Below, one piece after another: positions 8,046-17,614 of a DNA stretch of 64,000 bases. Position numbers and translations under genes: made by a program. The first letter of the stretch is position 1. Each line of letters opens with the position of its first letter. The stretch lies in the NCBI GenBank assembly GCA_029863605.1, contig JAOTVB010000001.1, positions 1 to 64,000 of the forward strand, written 5' to 3'. The notes under the pieces are model-generated. The model saw nothing but the letters and a program-made list of their open reading frames with translations. It did not search any database and was not told the origin of the DNA. This DNA is from Myxococcales bacterium. Its GTDB lineage: Bacteria; Myxococcota_A; Polyangia; Polyangiales; Houyiibacteriaceae.

Positions 8046-8739
8046 CGGCGGCCGGGGCGCTCGGGACGAGCTGCAAGAGAGCCCGCTCCAGGCGTAGGAC
8101 CGCGCTATCCGACATCGGACGACGCCTGACCCTAGCTGGGCTGGCGCCTCGCTCGAGGCTGTCGAGGTAGCCTTGCATTTTGCGCCGGGCCTCGTGAATC
8201 CGCCAAGCGATGGTGCCCTCGGTGGTTTCGAGGACGACCGCGGCTTCCTTGTAGCTGAGCCCCTGGAGGGTCGTGAGCACAACTGTCGTCTGAAGGAGTG
8301 GTGTGAGCTGATCGAAGGCTTCGAGCAGAGCGCGGTATCGTTGCCGCAGCTGGACCGCGCGCTCTGGGTCGCCGTGAGAATCGACTGCGACGGCGGCGAG
8401 GAGGCGTGGGTCATCGAGGGGCACCGTCCGTCGTCGTTTTCGGTCGCGCTTCGAGTTGAGAGCTCGGTGAAGCGTGATTCGATAGATCCACGTGAAGAAC
8501 TCACTCCGCCCCTCGAACTCCGGAAGCTTGTGGTACGCCTTGAGAAACGCGTCCTGCGTGATGTCGTCCGCGTCGCTCGCTTGACCGGTGAGGGTCAGCG
8601 CCAACGCATACACCCGATCGCGGTATTTTCGAACCAGCTCGTCGAAGGCTGCCGTGTCGCCGCGCTTGGCTCGATCGACGAGCTCCGCGGCTTCAGCGCC
8701 GCGCCGCTGTGCTTCTGAAACGCATCTCTTTTGTCGCAA
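8032..8739 (-). CDS. ECF-family RNA polymerase sigma factor
   Basis: A 235-residue sigma-70-family factor with only regions 2 and 4, as in ECF (group 4) sigma factors. Region 2 is at ~31-105 (FDELVRKYRDRVYALAL, DADDITQDAFLKAYHKL, FFTWIYRIT). Region 4 (~143-193) includes LQGLSYKEAAVVLETTEGTI, a helix-turn-helix for -35 recognition. A basic C-terminal tail of about 35 residues extends beyond region 4. No anti-sigma factor gene is adjacent, so its control cannot be deduced here. It converges with gltA, overlapping by 14 bp, and is divergent from the mreB operon. Confidence 0.92.
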   Translation of the reverse strand: MRQKRCVSEAQRRGAEAAELVDRAKRGDTAAFDELVRKYRDRVYALALTLTGQASDADDITQDAFLKAYHKLPEFEGRSEFFTWIYRITLHRALNSKRDRKRRRTVPLDDPRLLAAVAVDSHGDPERAVQLRQRYRALLEAFDQLTPLLQTTVVLTTLQGLSYKEAAVVLETTEGTIAWRIHEARRKMQGYLDSLERGASPARVRRRPMSDSAVLRLERALLQLVPSAPAAASAR

Positions 8740-8767
8740 AAAGCCCCCGTCTGTTCAGGACCCCTAA

Positions 8768-9997
<1,230 letters not shown>

Positions 9998-10012
9998 CGC
10001 GAGAACGCGGTG

Positions 10013-10861
10013 ATGAACTATTTTCAGACATTCCGGGACGCTGCGATCGTGATCGCTCTTCTGATCGTCCCGCTTCTCTTTCTCCGTGCTCACCTCAAAG
10101 ACCCTTCCAAGCTCTCACGGTTCGACCATGCGATCCTACAGGTGAGCGGTCCTATACAATACACCGCCGAGTGGGCTGCAGACGCGGCGACTGGCATCAT
10201 CGGGGACTACGTCTATCTCGTCGATGTGAATCGTGACAACGACCACCTACGCGCGGAGAACGACCGCCTGCGAAGTGAGATTCGCGCGCTTCGAGCGGAC
10301 GCTCAGCGCATTTACAAGCTCGAAGCGCTGCTCGGGTTGCGCGAGCGTCTCTCGACGGAGAGCGTGAGTGCGAGGGTCATCGCCAAAGACATCTCGCCGT
10401 CGTTTAGAGTAGTGAGGCTCGCGATCGACCAAGGTGAACGCTCGGGTGTCCAGCCGGGGATGCCGGTGGTGTCCAACGAGGGGTTGGTGGGGCAGGTCCG
10501 TCGAATCTCCGGTCGGTTCGCCGATGTGCTCCTGACGATCGATCCGCAAAGCCGCGTCGATGTGGTCGTCGGCGACCAGCGTGCGCGCGGGCGGTTGGAG
10601 GGCCTGGGCGAGCGGAGCCGCTACCGCGGGCGCATTCAGTTCGACCGAGTCGATGATGAGGTTGGGGTTGGCGACGAGGTCTACACGTCGGGTCTCGGGA
10701 AGAAATTTCCTGCCTCGATCCTCATAGGATACGTGAGCAAGATCAACGACCAGGAATTTGGGCTCCACCAGGAGGGGGAAGTGACTCCTTCGGTCGATTT
10801 CACGCGGCTCGACGAGGTGTTAGTCCTGACGTCTGGTCCCAAGGACTCGGACGCCTTCTAG
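10013..10861 (+). CDS. mreC: Rod-shape-determining protein MreC
   Basis: A 282-residue bitopic membrane protein of the elongasome. There is one N-terminal transmembrane helix (~residues 10-24, AAIVIALLIVPLLFL), then a coiled coil (~70-105, heptads around NDHLRAENDRLRSEIRALRAD), then the beta-rich periplasmic domain (VVRLAIDQGERSGVQPGMPVV onward). MreC links MreB to PBP2 and RodA. A GTG at 10010 directly before the ATG is an alternative start. It is 15 bp downstream of mreB and 10 bp upstream of mreD. Confidence 0.93.
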   Translation: MNYFQTFRDAAIVIALLIVPLLFLRAHLKDPSKLSRFDHAILQVSGPIQYTAEWAADAATGIIGDYVYLVDVNRDNDHLRAENDRLRSEIRALRADAQRIYKLEALLGLRERLSTESVSARVIAKDISPSFRVVRLAIDQGERSGVQPGMPVVSNEGLVGQVRRISGRFADVLLTIDPQSRVDVVVGDQRARGRLEGLGERSRYRGRIQFDRVDDEVGVGDEVYTSGLGKKFPASILIGYVSKINDQEFGLHQEGEVTPSVDFTRLDEVLVLTSGPKDSDAF

Positions 10862-10871
10862 AGGGGGACGG

Positions 10872-11387
10872 ATGCAAGGGCTCAGAAGCAGTATCCTCAT
10901 CGTCCTGATCGCATTCGGGATGCTGTTGGCGCAATCCTCCTTCGCGAAGGTTCTGTCTCCGTATCCATTCTCGCCCTACCTCGGGCTGCCGTTGGTGTTC
11001 GCGCTCGGCACTGCCCCCGGTGTGCGGCTCGTTCGCGGCGCAGCGACATCCTTTGCCCTCGGCTACCTCTTCGACCTCTTCACCGGGAACCCCCTCGGGA
11101 TTCACACCTTGGTGTTCGTCATCGGCTATTTGGCGTCGTGGCTGGTCGGGTACCTCATGTCGTTTCGTGGCGTCTTGTTCGAGATGGCGCTCACCTTCGG
11201 TTTGACGATCTCGATCGGCGGGCTGATCGAAATCATTCGCTCTTTTTCGCCAGGCGGCATGGCCTGGGACGGCGGAGCGCTCGCCCTGGCGCTCTTCGCA
11301 TCCGGGTTTGCCACTTCGCTCGTGTCGCCACTCCTCTTCGCATTGGTGCGCTGGGTCGACCCGGAGTCGGCGCGGGCTCCAACATGA
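10872..11387 (+). CDS. mreD: Rod-shape-determining membrane protein MreD
   Basis: A 171-residue, very hydrophobic inner-membrane protein with about five predicted transmembrane helices (LIVLIAFGMLLAQSSF; a VFALGTAPGVRLVRGAATSFALG region; LVFVIGYLASWLVGYLM; MALTFGLTISIGGLIEII; ALALFASGFATSL). Sequence conservation in MreD is low, so the call depends on topology, size and position between mreC and mrdA. The stop overlaps the PBP2 start (ATGA at 11384-11387), which suggests coupled translation. Confidence 0.88.
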   Translation: MQGLRSSILIVLIAFGMLLAQSSFAKVLSPYPFSPYLGLPLVFALGTAPGVRLVRGAATSFALGYLFDLFTGNPLGIHTLVFVIGYLASWLVGYLMSFRGVLFEMALTFGLTISIGGLIEIIRSFSPGGMAWDGGALALALFASGFATSLVSPLLFALVRWVDPESARAPT

Positions 11388-13249
11388 TCACGCTTTCGCA
11401 GCGCCGCGAGGTCGGCGAGTTCCGCAAGCGATACCGGTGGATGGCGCTTTTCGTCGTGCTCGTATTCGGAACCCTCATCGTACGCGTAGCGCAGGTGCAG
11501 CTCTTCCAGCGCAATCGCTGGTCCGGTATTGCCCAACAGAACATCACGAAGACACTCGAGCTCCCGGCGACCCGCGGCGTGATTCGCGACGTCGCAGGTC
11601 GCGTCGTTGCCTCGAACAGACCTTCGTACAACGTCCATGCCACGCCAGGCCTTCTCCGTATCCCTGAAGACGTCGAACGGATCGCTACGTTGATGGGGCT
11701 TTCCGAAGAGGACACCGCCGCGCTCACCACACGGCTCGTCGAGCTGCCCGAAAACCGCCGCACGCACCAACTCGAGCTCTACAGCGACATCTCTCGCGAG
11801 CAGCTGGCGGCCCTCGAAACCCACCTCGCCGAGCTTCCTGCTCTCGACATCGTGACCGTCCCGCTTCGCGACTACCCCTATGCGACCCTCGGCGCGCACC
11901 TCATCGGCTATTTGAACGAGGTGAACGAGACCGACCTTCGCGATGCCCCTGACCCCGGCATCTATCGAGCCGGTGACCGCATGGGCCGAAGCGGCCTCGA
12001 GCGTCGCTACGAGGAGCTCCTACGGGGGACGCGAGGCTATCGCCGTGTCGTCGTCGACGCGCGTGGAAGAGCCCTCGAAGGCACGCGACCCCAATCCCTC
12101 GAAGTCGAAATGCTCAAGAAGCCCGTCCCCGGTCACGAGCTCCAGCTCACCATCGACATGCAGCTCATGGAGGCGCTCGATCGAGCGTTTCGCCAGCATC
12201 CCTCCGGCGCCGCCGTGGTCGTCGACATCCACACCGGCGCGGTTCGCGCGCTCTACTCGAAGCCAGTCTACGATCCGAACGAAATGAGCAGCGGCCTCAG
12301 CACCCAACGCTACCAAGAGCTCACGTCGGATCCGTTCCGTCCCCTGATCGACAAGACGATCTACGAGACCTATTTTCCCGGCTCTACCTTCAAGGTCATC
12401 ACTGCGCTCGCGGCCCTACAGGACTCCGTCGTCGACCCGATGCAGCGCGTCGAATGCCTCGGGTCGATCAAGATCGGCAGGCAGAAATTTCGCTGCAACC
12501 ACCGTCACGACTGGGTCGACCTATACGATGCGATCGTTCAGTCCTGTAATGTGTACTTCTGGGAGCTCGCCGAAAAGGTCGGCCTCGAGCGCATCAATCG
12601 TTACGCCGAGGCCGTTGGATTCGCGGAGCGATCGGGAATCGGCGTCAACAGTGAGGCGAAGGGATTCTTGGCGACGCGCGACTGGTACAAAGAGCACTAC
12701 GGAGCGTTTCGTCCAGGCTACACCCTCAATACGGCGATCGGGCAGGGCAACACCCGGGTCACCGTGTTGCAACTAGCGATGGCGTACGCAGCGATCGCCA
12801 ACGGCGGTACCTTGTACGTTCCACAGGTCGTTCAGAACGTGAAGGCGCCCGACGGCTCGCTTTCCGAGACCTTCCAGCCCAGAGTGCGGCGCGAGATCCG
12901 GGTCTTGCCGGAGCACTTGGAGCTGCTCCGGCGTGCGCTCACGGGCGTTGTCAACGAAGAGTTGGGAACCGCATACCGTGCGCGAACGCGGGAGGGGCCG
13001 CTCATCGCGGGCAAGACCGGCACGGCACAGGTCGTGAGCCGTAAGAGTCGGTCGGGGGAGTCGTCGAGCGCCTGGTACCTCGACCGCTCTCACGGATGGT
13101 TTGCCGGCTACGCACCTGCCGACGACCCCCAGGTGGCCTTCGCCGTACTGGTGGAGCACGGTGGATCGGGAAGCACCAGCGCGGCGCCGATTGCCGTGAT
13201 GGTGATGCAGGAGTACCTGCGAGAGCCCGAGGGTGAGGAGCCCGAATAG
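11384..13249 (+). CDS. mrdA: Penicillin-binding protein 2 (elongation-specific transpeptidase)
   Basis: A 621-residue class B penicillin-binding protein that cross-links lateral-wall peptidoglycan. It has one N-terminal membrane anchor (~19-36), a dimerisation/pedestal domain, and a transpeptidase domain with SxxK S334TFK337, SxN S387CN389 and KTG K544TG. The start ATG at 11384 overlaps the mreD stop; longer upstream reading in this frame is a shadow of mreD. Its partner glycosyltransferase RodA follows, with the PBP2 TAG at 13247-13249 sharing its last base with a possible GTG start. Confidence 0.96.
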   Translation: MITLSQRREVGEFRKRYRWMALFVVLVFGTLIVRVAQVQLFQRNRWSGIAQQNITKTLELPATRGVIRDVAGRVVASNRPSYNVHATPGLLRIPEDVERIATLMGLSEEDTAALTTRLVELPENRRTHQLELYSDISREQLAALETHLAELPALDIVTVPLRDYPYATLGAHLIGYLNEVNETDLRDAPDPGIYRAGDRMGRSGLERRYEELLRGTRGYRRVVVDARGRALEGTRPQSLEVEMLKKPVPGHELQLTIDMQLMEALDRAFRQHPSGAAVVVDIHTGAVRALYSKPVYDPNEMSSGLSTQRYQELTSDPFRPLIDKTIYETYFPGSTFKVITALAALQDSVVDPMQRVECLGSIKIGRQKFRCNHRHDWVDLYDAIVQSCNVYFWELAEKVGLERINRYAEAVGFAERSGIGVNSEAKGFLATRDWYKEHYGAFRPGYTLNTAIGQGNTRVTVLQLAMAYAAIANGGTLYVPQVVQNVKAPDGSLSETFQPRVRREIRVLPEHLELLRRALTGVVNEELGTAYRARTREGPLIAGKTGTAQVVSRKSRSGESSSAWYLDRSHGWFAGYAPADDPQVAFAVLVEHGGSGSTSAAPIAVMVMQEYLREPEGEEPE

Positions 13250-13251
13250 TG

Positions 13252-14361
13252 ATGGCGATCGGTAGAACCATCCGTGACGAGTTCGATTGGCCGCTCTTCA
13301 TCGCGGTCTCGACCATCGCTCTTTTCGGTGTTCTCAACTTGTACAGCGCTACCGACGGTGGAACGACTTCCGATGCGTACGTACAGCAGCTCTACTGGCT
13401 CATTCTCGGGTTCGGGGCGGCCGGCGTCACTGTCGCGATCGACTATCGATACTTCGAGCGTTACGGCTGGGTCATCTACGGCGCCTGCATTCTCGCCCTC
13501 GTGTTGGTGTTCGTCCTCGGAAAGAGCGTTCGTGGGTCTACCCGATGGATCGCACTTGGCGGTTTCTCGCTCCAGCCGAGCGAGCTGATGAAGATCGGGC
13601 TCGTCATCGCGCTCGCCAAGTACCTCCACCACGACACCAAGACCGGCGGACGCACGCTTGCGGATCTGATCATTCCAGGACTAATCCTCGCCCTGCCAAC
13701 GGCCCTCGTCCTTCTTCAACCGGATCTCGGGACGGCCATGGTGCTCGCATTCATCTTCGCCAGCGTGATGATGCTGACCGAGCTCAAGGCCCGTTCGGTG
13801 GTCACCCTCATCGCGACCTTCGTGGTCGCTGCACCGGTTACTTGGTTCTACTTGCTCAAGGACTACCAAAAAGAAAGGATTACCGCGTTCTGGAGCCGCG
13901 TCGGGGGTACCCAAGCCGACCTTTTGGACTCCGGCTGGCATGCTCACCAGTCGCTCGTCGCGATCGGCAGTGGTGGCCTGGCCGGGAAGGGCTTCACCCA
14001 GGGCACCCAAACCCGCTTTCGATTCCTTCCCGACCAGCACACCGATTTCCCTTTCCCGGTGTGGGCGGAGGAACACGGCTTCATCGGGGCGATCTTGCTG
14101 ATCAGTCTATACCTGTTCTTGATTCTCTGGGCGCTTCGGATCGCCTCGCAGGCCAAAGACCGCTTTGGGGCAGTTGTCGCCGTGGGCGTCGGCGCCATGA
14201 TCTTCTGGCAAACCGTGGTCAACCTCGGGATGGTGTCCGGGCTGCTTCCGGTGGTCGGGATGACACTGCCGCTGTTCTCCTATGGCGGATCGAGCCTGCT
14301 CTCGACGATGCTCGGGCTCGGGTTGCTGATGAACGTATCGATGCGGAGGTTTTCACATTGA
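13252..14361 (+). CDS. rodA: SEDS peptidoglycan polymerase RodA
   Basis: A ~369-residue multi-pass membrane protein of the SEDS family (RodA/FtsW/SpoVE) that polymerises lipid II into glycan strands with PBP2. About ten transmembrane segments can be seen. SEDS signatures include KSVRGSTRWIALGGFSLQPS near residues 86-105, LQPDLGTAMV, and the C-terminal GLLPVVGMTLPLFSYGGSSL motif. A GTG at 13249 is an alternative start, one codon upstream. The 3' end overlaps the TTG start of the Nit-type amidase. Confidence 0.95.
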   Translation: MAIGRTIRDEFDWPLFIAVSTIALFGVLNLYSATDGGTTSDAYVQQLYWLILGFGAAGVTVAIDYRYFERYGWVIYGACILALVLVFVLGKSVRGSTRWIALGGFSLQPSELMKIGLVIALAKYLHHDTKTGGRTLADLIIPGLILALPTALVLLQPDLGTAMVLAFIFASVMMLTELKARSVVTLIATFVVAAPVTWFYLLKDYQKERITAFWSRVGGTQADLLDSGWHAHQSLVAIGSGGLAGKGFTQGTQTRFRFLPDQHTDFPFPVWAEEHGFIGAILLISLYLFLILWALRIASQAKDRFGAVVAVGVGAMIFWQTVVNLGMVSGLLPVVGMTLPLFSYGGSSLLSTMLGLGLLMNVSMRRFSH

Positions 14362-15182
14362 GTCAGTCGAAGCCAAGCCTAGCCGGCGTCATTCAAATGA
14401 CCTCTACCGCCGATGTCGATGCCAACATGAGCATGGTGCAGGAGCTCGTCCGGGAGGCCGCGGTGCGCGGCGCCGAGCTCGTCGTCGTTCCGGAGTGTTT
14501 TGCGTACCTAGGCCCCGAGGCTGGCAAGCTCGAGGTCGCCGAGTCGCTCGATGACGGTGGCCCCATCCTGGACGCGTGTCGAAGCGTCGCCACGGAAGCA
14601 GGCGTCGACGTCGTTTACGGCGGCTTCTGGGAAAAGAGCGACGTGGCAGGCAAAGTGCACAACGCCTGTGTCTACATGCGCGCCGAGGGGTCGATCGCGG
14701 CGGTATATCGAAAGATCCACCTCTTCGATGTCGACCTCCCCGACGGCACGAAGGTCCTCGAATCCGAGACGGTCGATCCCGGCGCGAAGGTCGTCGTCGC
14801 CGAAGCGCCCTTCGGCACGCTCGGCTTGAGCGTCTGCTACGACCTCAGGTTTCCGGAGCTCTACCGGCGCCTGGTCGACGAGGGGGCGATCGCACTGGCT
14901 ATCCCTTCTGCGTTCACACTCACCACCGGCAAGGATCACTGGCACGTCCTTCTTCGGGCACGGGCGATCGAGCAGCAATGCTACGTCCTGGCGGCGGCCC
15001 AAACCGGCCACCACTACGGAAAGCGGCGCTCGTACGGTCACGCGTTGATCGCGGACCCGTGGGGCACGGTCATTGCGGAGTGTGGGGAGGGTGCGGGCGT
15101 AGCGGTCGGCCCGATCGACCCCGATGTCGTCACGCGTGTTCGGCGCTCGCTTCCGAGCCTCGCGCACCGGCGCCTTGAGTGA
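14358..15182 (+). CDS. Nitrilase-superfamily (Nit1/Nit2-type) carbon-nitrogen hydrolase
   Basis: A 274-residue cytoplasmic amidase of the Nit branch, closest in motif to deaminated-glutathione amidase and omega-amidase. The catalytic triad is Glu46 (VVPECFAY), Lys119 (YRKIHLFDVD) and Cys160 (SVCYDLRFPELY). The start is a TTG at 14358, supported by GGAGGT at 14345-14350 and by overlap with the rodA TGA (TTGA); no ATG with a suitable position exists upstream in this frame except within rodA. It is the last gene of the mre operon, followed by a hairpin at 15197. Its role next to cell-wall genes is unclear; metabolite repair is the known role of the family. Confidence 0.9.
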   Translation: MSQSKPSLAGVIQMTSTADVDANMSMVQELVREAAVRGAELVVVPECFAYLGPEAGKLEVAESLDDGGPILDACRSVATEAGVDVVYGGFWEKSDVAGKVHNACVYMRAEGSIAAVYRKIHLFDVDLPDGTKVLESETVDPGAKVVVAEAPFGTLGLSVCYDLRFPELYRRLVDEGAIALAIPSAFTLTTGKDHWHVLLRARAIEQQCYVLAAAQTGHHYGKRRSYGHALIADPWGTVIAECGEGAGVAVGPIDPDVVTRVRRSLPSLAHRRLE

Positions 15183-15196
15183 CGGGTTAACGCAAC

Positions 15197-15223
15197 GAGC
15201 CCCGCCGAAGAACGACGGGGCTC
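15197..15223. terminator. Bidirectional hairpin between convergent genes
   Basis: GAGCCCCG (15197-15204) and CGGGGCTC (15216-15223) form a perfect 8-bp stem with a small extra CG/CG pairing inside the loop. It lies between the amidase (ends 15182) and the convergent lipoprotein (ends 15245). There is no long T tract on either side, so it may be a weak or Rho-assisted terminator. Confidence 0.5.
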
Positions 15224-15244
15224 ATTGACTGTGTCAGCGGAGTA

Positions 15245-16018
15245 CTAGTTCGCCGCGGCCGCCGTGAAGCTGAGCGACGGCGGAACGGTGTCCCAAACGC
15301 AATCTGGGGGTGTGCAGGTGCCGCCGCCAGCGCAGTCGCCGTCGTCCACGCATTCGAGGCCAGCGTTGTCGCCACCCGAGCACAGCATTCGGGTCTCAAG
15401 AACCAGCGCGAGGCCAGATGCGTCGAGCTCGATGGTCACGTCCTGCAGGGTAAGCGTCTGCGTGGTGCCGTCATTCAAGTCCCAGGTGCCCGGGCCGGCC
15501 GGCGACACAATCCTGACTTCAGTGTCCCTCTCGAAGCATATTAGACACGGCACGTTGTCCAAGGCGAGATCCACGGTGTTCGTGTCGGTCGTGCCCGCGG
15601 TCGGCACCACGGTCGCGGTGATCCCGGTGACGGTAGACGAGTCCGCTAACGCAAGGACGAGGTTCGCCGTCGCTGCGCTGACGATCGCCTCGGGCTGGAG
15701 GCTGTAGGTGTTTGGCCCAACGACGGGGTCGCCGCCGCCCATGACCTGACCCGTCAGGTTGGATTGGAAGCCGAGGCCGATGCCCATGACGGTGCAGTTC
15801 AGAACCTGCTCGTCGCTGTCAAATGCGGGGTCGATCGTGTTGCCGACGCCACAGGTCGTTTCACAAGCAGCACCACCTGCGCCGCCTGCGCCCGCCGTGC
15901 CGCCGGTCCCGCCGGAGCCACCCGTGCCGCCGGTGCTAGTGGCGTCGTCGCCACAACCCACCAAGGCAAGCGTGCCGGTGAGCAGTGCAATTACACTCAA
16001 TTTCATTAGATTCGTCAT
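15245..16018 (-). CDS. Secreted lipoprotein with Gly/Thr-rich linker, unknown function
   Basis: A 257-residue predicted lipoprotein. The signal peptide ends in a lipobox LALVGC (Cys22), followed by an acidic GDDAT and a Gly/Thr/Ser/Ala-rich linker (~28-51) of GG-repeat type. The mature domain (~52-257) contains several Cys, including a CLICFERD region and the Cys/Asp-rich stretch CSGGDNAGLECVDDGDCAGG near the C-terminus, of the kind seen in many myxobacterial surface proteins. The start at 16018 is supported by GAGGAGAACAAAGGG upstream; a longer frame to 16168 lacks any signal-peptide logic. Monocistronic by context. No enzymatic motif is seen. Confidence 0.82.
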   Translation of the reverse strand: MTNLMKLSVIALLTGTLALVGCGDDATSTGGTGGSGGTGGTAGAGGAGGAACETTCGVGNTIDPAFDSDEQVLNCTVMGIGLGFQSNLTGQVMGGGDPVVGPNTYSLQPEAIVSAATANLVLALADSSTVTGITATVVPTAGTTDTNTVDLALDNVPCLICFERDTEVRIVSPAGPGTWDLNDGTTQTLTLQDVTIELDASGLALVLETRMLCSGGDNAGLECVDDGDCAGGGTCTPPDCVWDTVPPSLSFTAAAAN

Positions 16019-16332
16019 CCCTTTGTTCTCCTCTTCATAAAGCCCCGGCGCGGGACAGCTTGGCACACAACCCAGGGCAAGCCCAGCGCGCGCGAAGACG
16101 TTTAGCCGGTGTTTGTCGGGGATGCAACGAATTGCGACCCTGATTACGGGATTGGACGCGACGCGCAATTCGAGGGCGGGGCCTGGTTCTTCACCAGGAG
16201 GGCCACCGGCTCACGACAGTCCTCGTAATCCCAGGGTTTTTCGGCTGAACATGCGTTTGCTGGTCGGGCGCTCCGAGTCAGAGCCCCGGGCGTACTGCGA
16301 AAAGGGACCCCTCACGAAATCCCCGGGACGGG
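16019..16332. other. 314-bp intergenic region, no convincing gene
   Basis: This stretch separates the lipoprotein start (16018, minus) from the end of the DUF1295 gene (16333, minus), so it should hold the lipoprotein promoter and its ribosome-binding site (GAGGAG on the minus strand, near 16030). A short plus-strand frame (16113-16391) is Arg/Ser-rich and is rejected. A hairpin with 6-bp arms CCTGGT/ACCAGG lies near 16181-16197. No tRNA-like fold was found. Confidence 0.4.
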
Positions 16333-17181
16333 TCAGGGAATCGACCGCCGGGCCGATTTCGGAAACCAGGGCATCAGACGGCTGGTGGTAATTTGATAAT
16401 CGGCATAGGCCGGGTACTTACGAAGCGAAATCTGTTCGGTGAGGCCGGTCGACCCTTGGAAGAGCAACGTCAACAGCAATGTGCCCGTGATCGTCCAGTT
16501 GAGCCATCCCGCGCCCGCGGCGATCGAGAACACGTAATAGGTCCACCACATCGCCTGCTCGCAAAAGAAGTTCGGGTGGCGTGAGTAGCGAAAGAGGCCG
16601 GTCGTCAGGAAGTCCGCGCCCGGTGTTTCGCCGCGCGCTTTGGCGGCGTGCTTAGCGGTTTGAAATCGCCACTGCTGTTCGTCAGCGATCGTTTCTCCGA
16701 GAAAGAACAATGCAAACACTACGGCCGCCGCATAGTCGAGCGTGTCGAGGGGCGTCCCCGCATGTTGGTAGGCGGCATACGACGGCACCACGATCAGAAG
16801 CAGCAACACGTTCTGAAAGGGAGCGAGGAAGGTCGCGTTCAACACTTGAAACCACTTCATGCCGATTCTTCGCTGAATCTCCTCCCACCGATAGTCTTCG
16901 CCCCCCGGGGCGTATCCACCCTTGCGCGCATAGTTATAAGTGAGCCGTACGCCCCACAGGGTGACGAGAGCGGCCATCAAGTTGAGCCGCGCATCGGTGA
17001 AGCCCACGTACGCGGCGAAATGTACCGCGTAGATCACCGGGGTAATCGACCAAAGACGGTCGACCCAAGAGTACTCACGCGTGAACACCGAAAGCACCCA
17101 ACAGAGTGCCGCGAAGCCGAGAGAGGCCCAAAACGCGGTCACGAGCGGGTCGGTGGCTTGGTAGAGCGCGACGGGGTCCAT
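16333..17181 (-). CDS. DUF1295 family membrane protein (steroid 5-alpha-reductase-like fold)
   Basis: A 282-residue multi-pass membrane protein of the DUF1295 family, related to 3-oxo-5-alpha-steroid 4-dehydrogenases and isoprenylcysteine methyltransferases. The C-terminal signature includes GLFRYSRHPNFFCEQAMWW (~195-215), the conserved cofactor-binding region of this superfamily, and ends with a RKYPAYADYQ motif. About six or seven transmembrane segments are visible. The ATG at 17181 is 2 bp from the stop of the SnoaL-like gene, so an upstream extension to 17235 is unlikely. Probable NADPH-dependent reduction of an enone or a related membrane-lipid reaction; the actual substrate is unknown. 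Confidence 0.82.
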   Translation of the reverse strand: MDPVALYQATDPLVTAFWASLGFAALCWVLSVFTREYSWVDRLWSITPVIYAVHFAAYVGFTDARLNLMAALVTLWGVRLTYNYARKGGYAPGGEDYRWEEIQRRIGMKWFQVLNATFLAPFQNVLLLLIVVPSYAAYQHAGTPLDTLDYAAAVVFALFFLGETIADEQQWRFQTAKHAAKARGETPGADFLTTGLFRYSRHPNFFCEQAMWWTYYVFSIAAGAGWLNWTITGTLLLTLLFQGSTGLTEQISLRKYPAYADYQITTSRLMPWFPKSARRSIP

Positions 17182-17183
17182 GG

Positions 17184-17603
17184 TCAACCGATTCCGAGCT
17201 CTTTGAGCTGCGCCAAGAGCTTGTTGAAGTCCCAATACACCCTGAGTGAGCTTAGCTTGCCGTCCTCGTTCACTTCGTAGAGGCCCACCATGTCGACAAC
17301 CGTTTCGAAGCCGCCCCCGAGGTCGTTCGTGGCTCGAAGCACCGCGACGCAGGTGTTTTCACAGGCGATGCGTTGCGAAGCGACGAGGGTGAGGTTCGCT
17401 TTTGCGATCACGTTGTCCCAGAACCTTTCGATCGCGGCCTTTCCGCGATGCCCCTGGCCTTCGGGATCCAGCATCGACTTGCCGACGGGGTCGGCCAGGA
17501 ATGCGTTTTCGGCAAACAGCCCGAGCCATGATTCTTTGTCTTTTGCCATGGCGAACTTCGCGGAGTTTTCGCTAGCGGTCACGGCAGGATGAGGCTTGGA
17601 CAT
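17184..17603 (-). CDS. SnoaL-like / NTF2-fold (ketosteroid-isomerase-like) protein
   Basis: A 139-residue protein with the NTF2-like cone fold. Landmarks are the N-terminal helix region KESWLGLFAENAFLADPVG, the FWDNVI helix and the C-terminal strands (VDMVGLYEVNEDGKLSSLRVYWDF). Asp in AFLADPV aligns with a common pocket residue of SnoaL/KSI proteins. It may be an isomerase, hydratase or ligand-binding protein; the sequence alone does not decide. The ATG at 17603 is 11 bp downstream of the TRAP receptor gene and 2 bp upstream of the DUF1295 stop-start junction, so these genes are very likely co-transcribed. Confidence 0.75.
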   Translation of the reverse strand: MSKPHPAVTASENSAKFAMAKDKESWLGLFAENAFLADPVGKSMLDPEGQGHRGKAAIERFWDNVIAKANLTLVASQRIACENTCVAVLRATNDLGGGFETVVDMVGLYEVNEDGKLSSLRVYWDFNKLLAQLKELGIG

Positions 17604-17614
17604 GGGCCCTTTCC

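Noticed and set aside
11138-11383. Upstream start for the PBP2 gene
   Set aside because: The extra codons are antisense-like and overlap mreD; ATG 11384 sits on the mreD stop and gives the normal N-terminal anchor.
13287-14357. Upstream extension of the amidase frame through rodA
   Set aside because: Arg-rich antisense-like composition in the wrong frame over rodA; the TTG at 14358 with GGAGGT accounts for the true start.
16019-16332. tRNA or structural RNA in the 314-bp gap
   Set aside because: Only a short hairpin near 16181; no cloverleaf, no conserved RNA motif seen.
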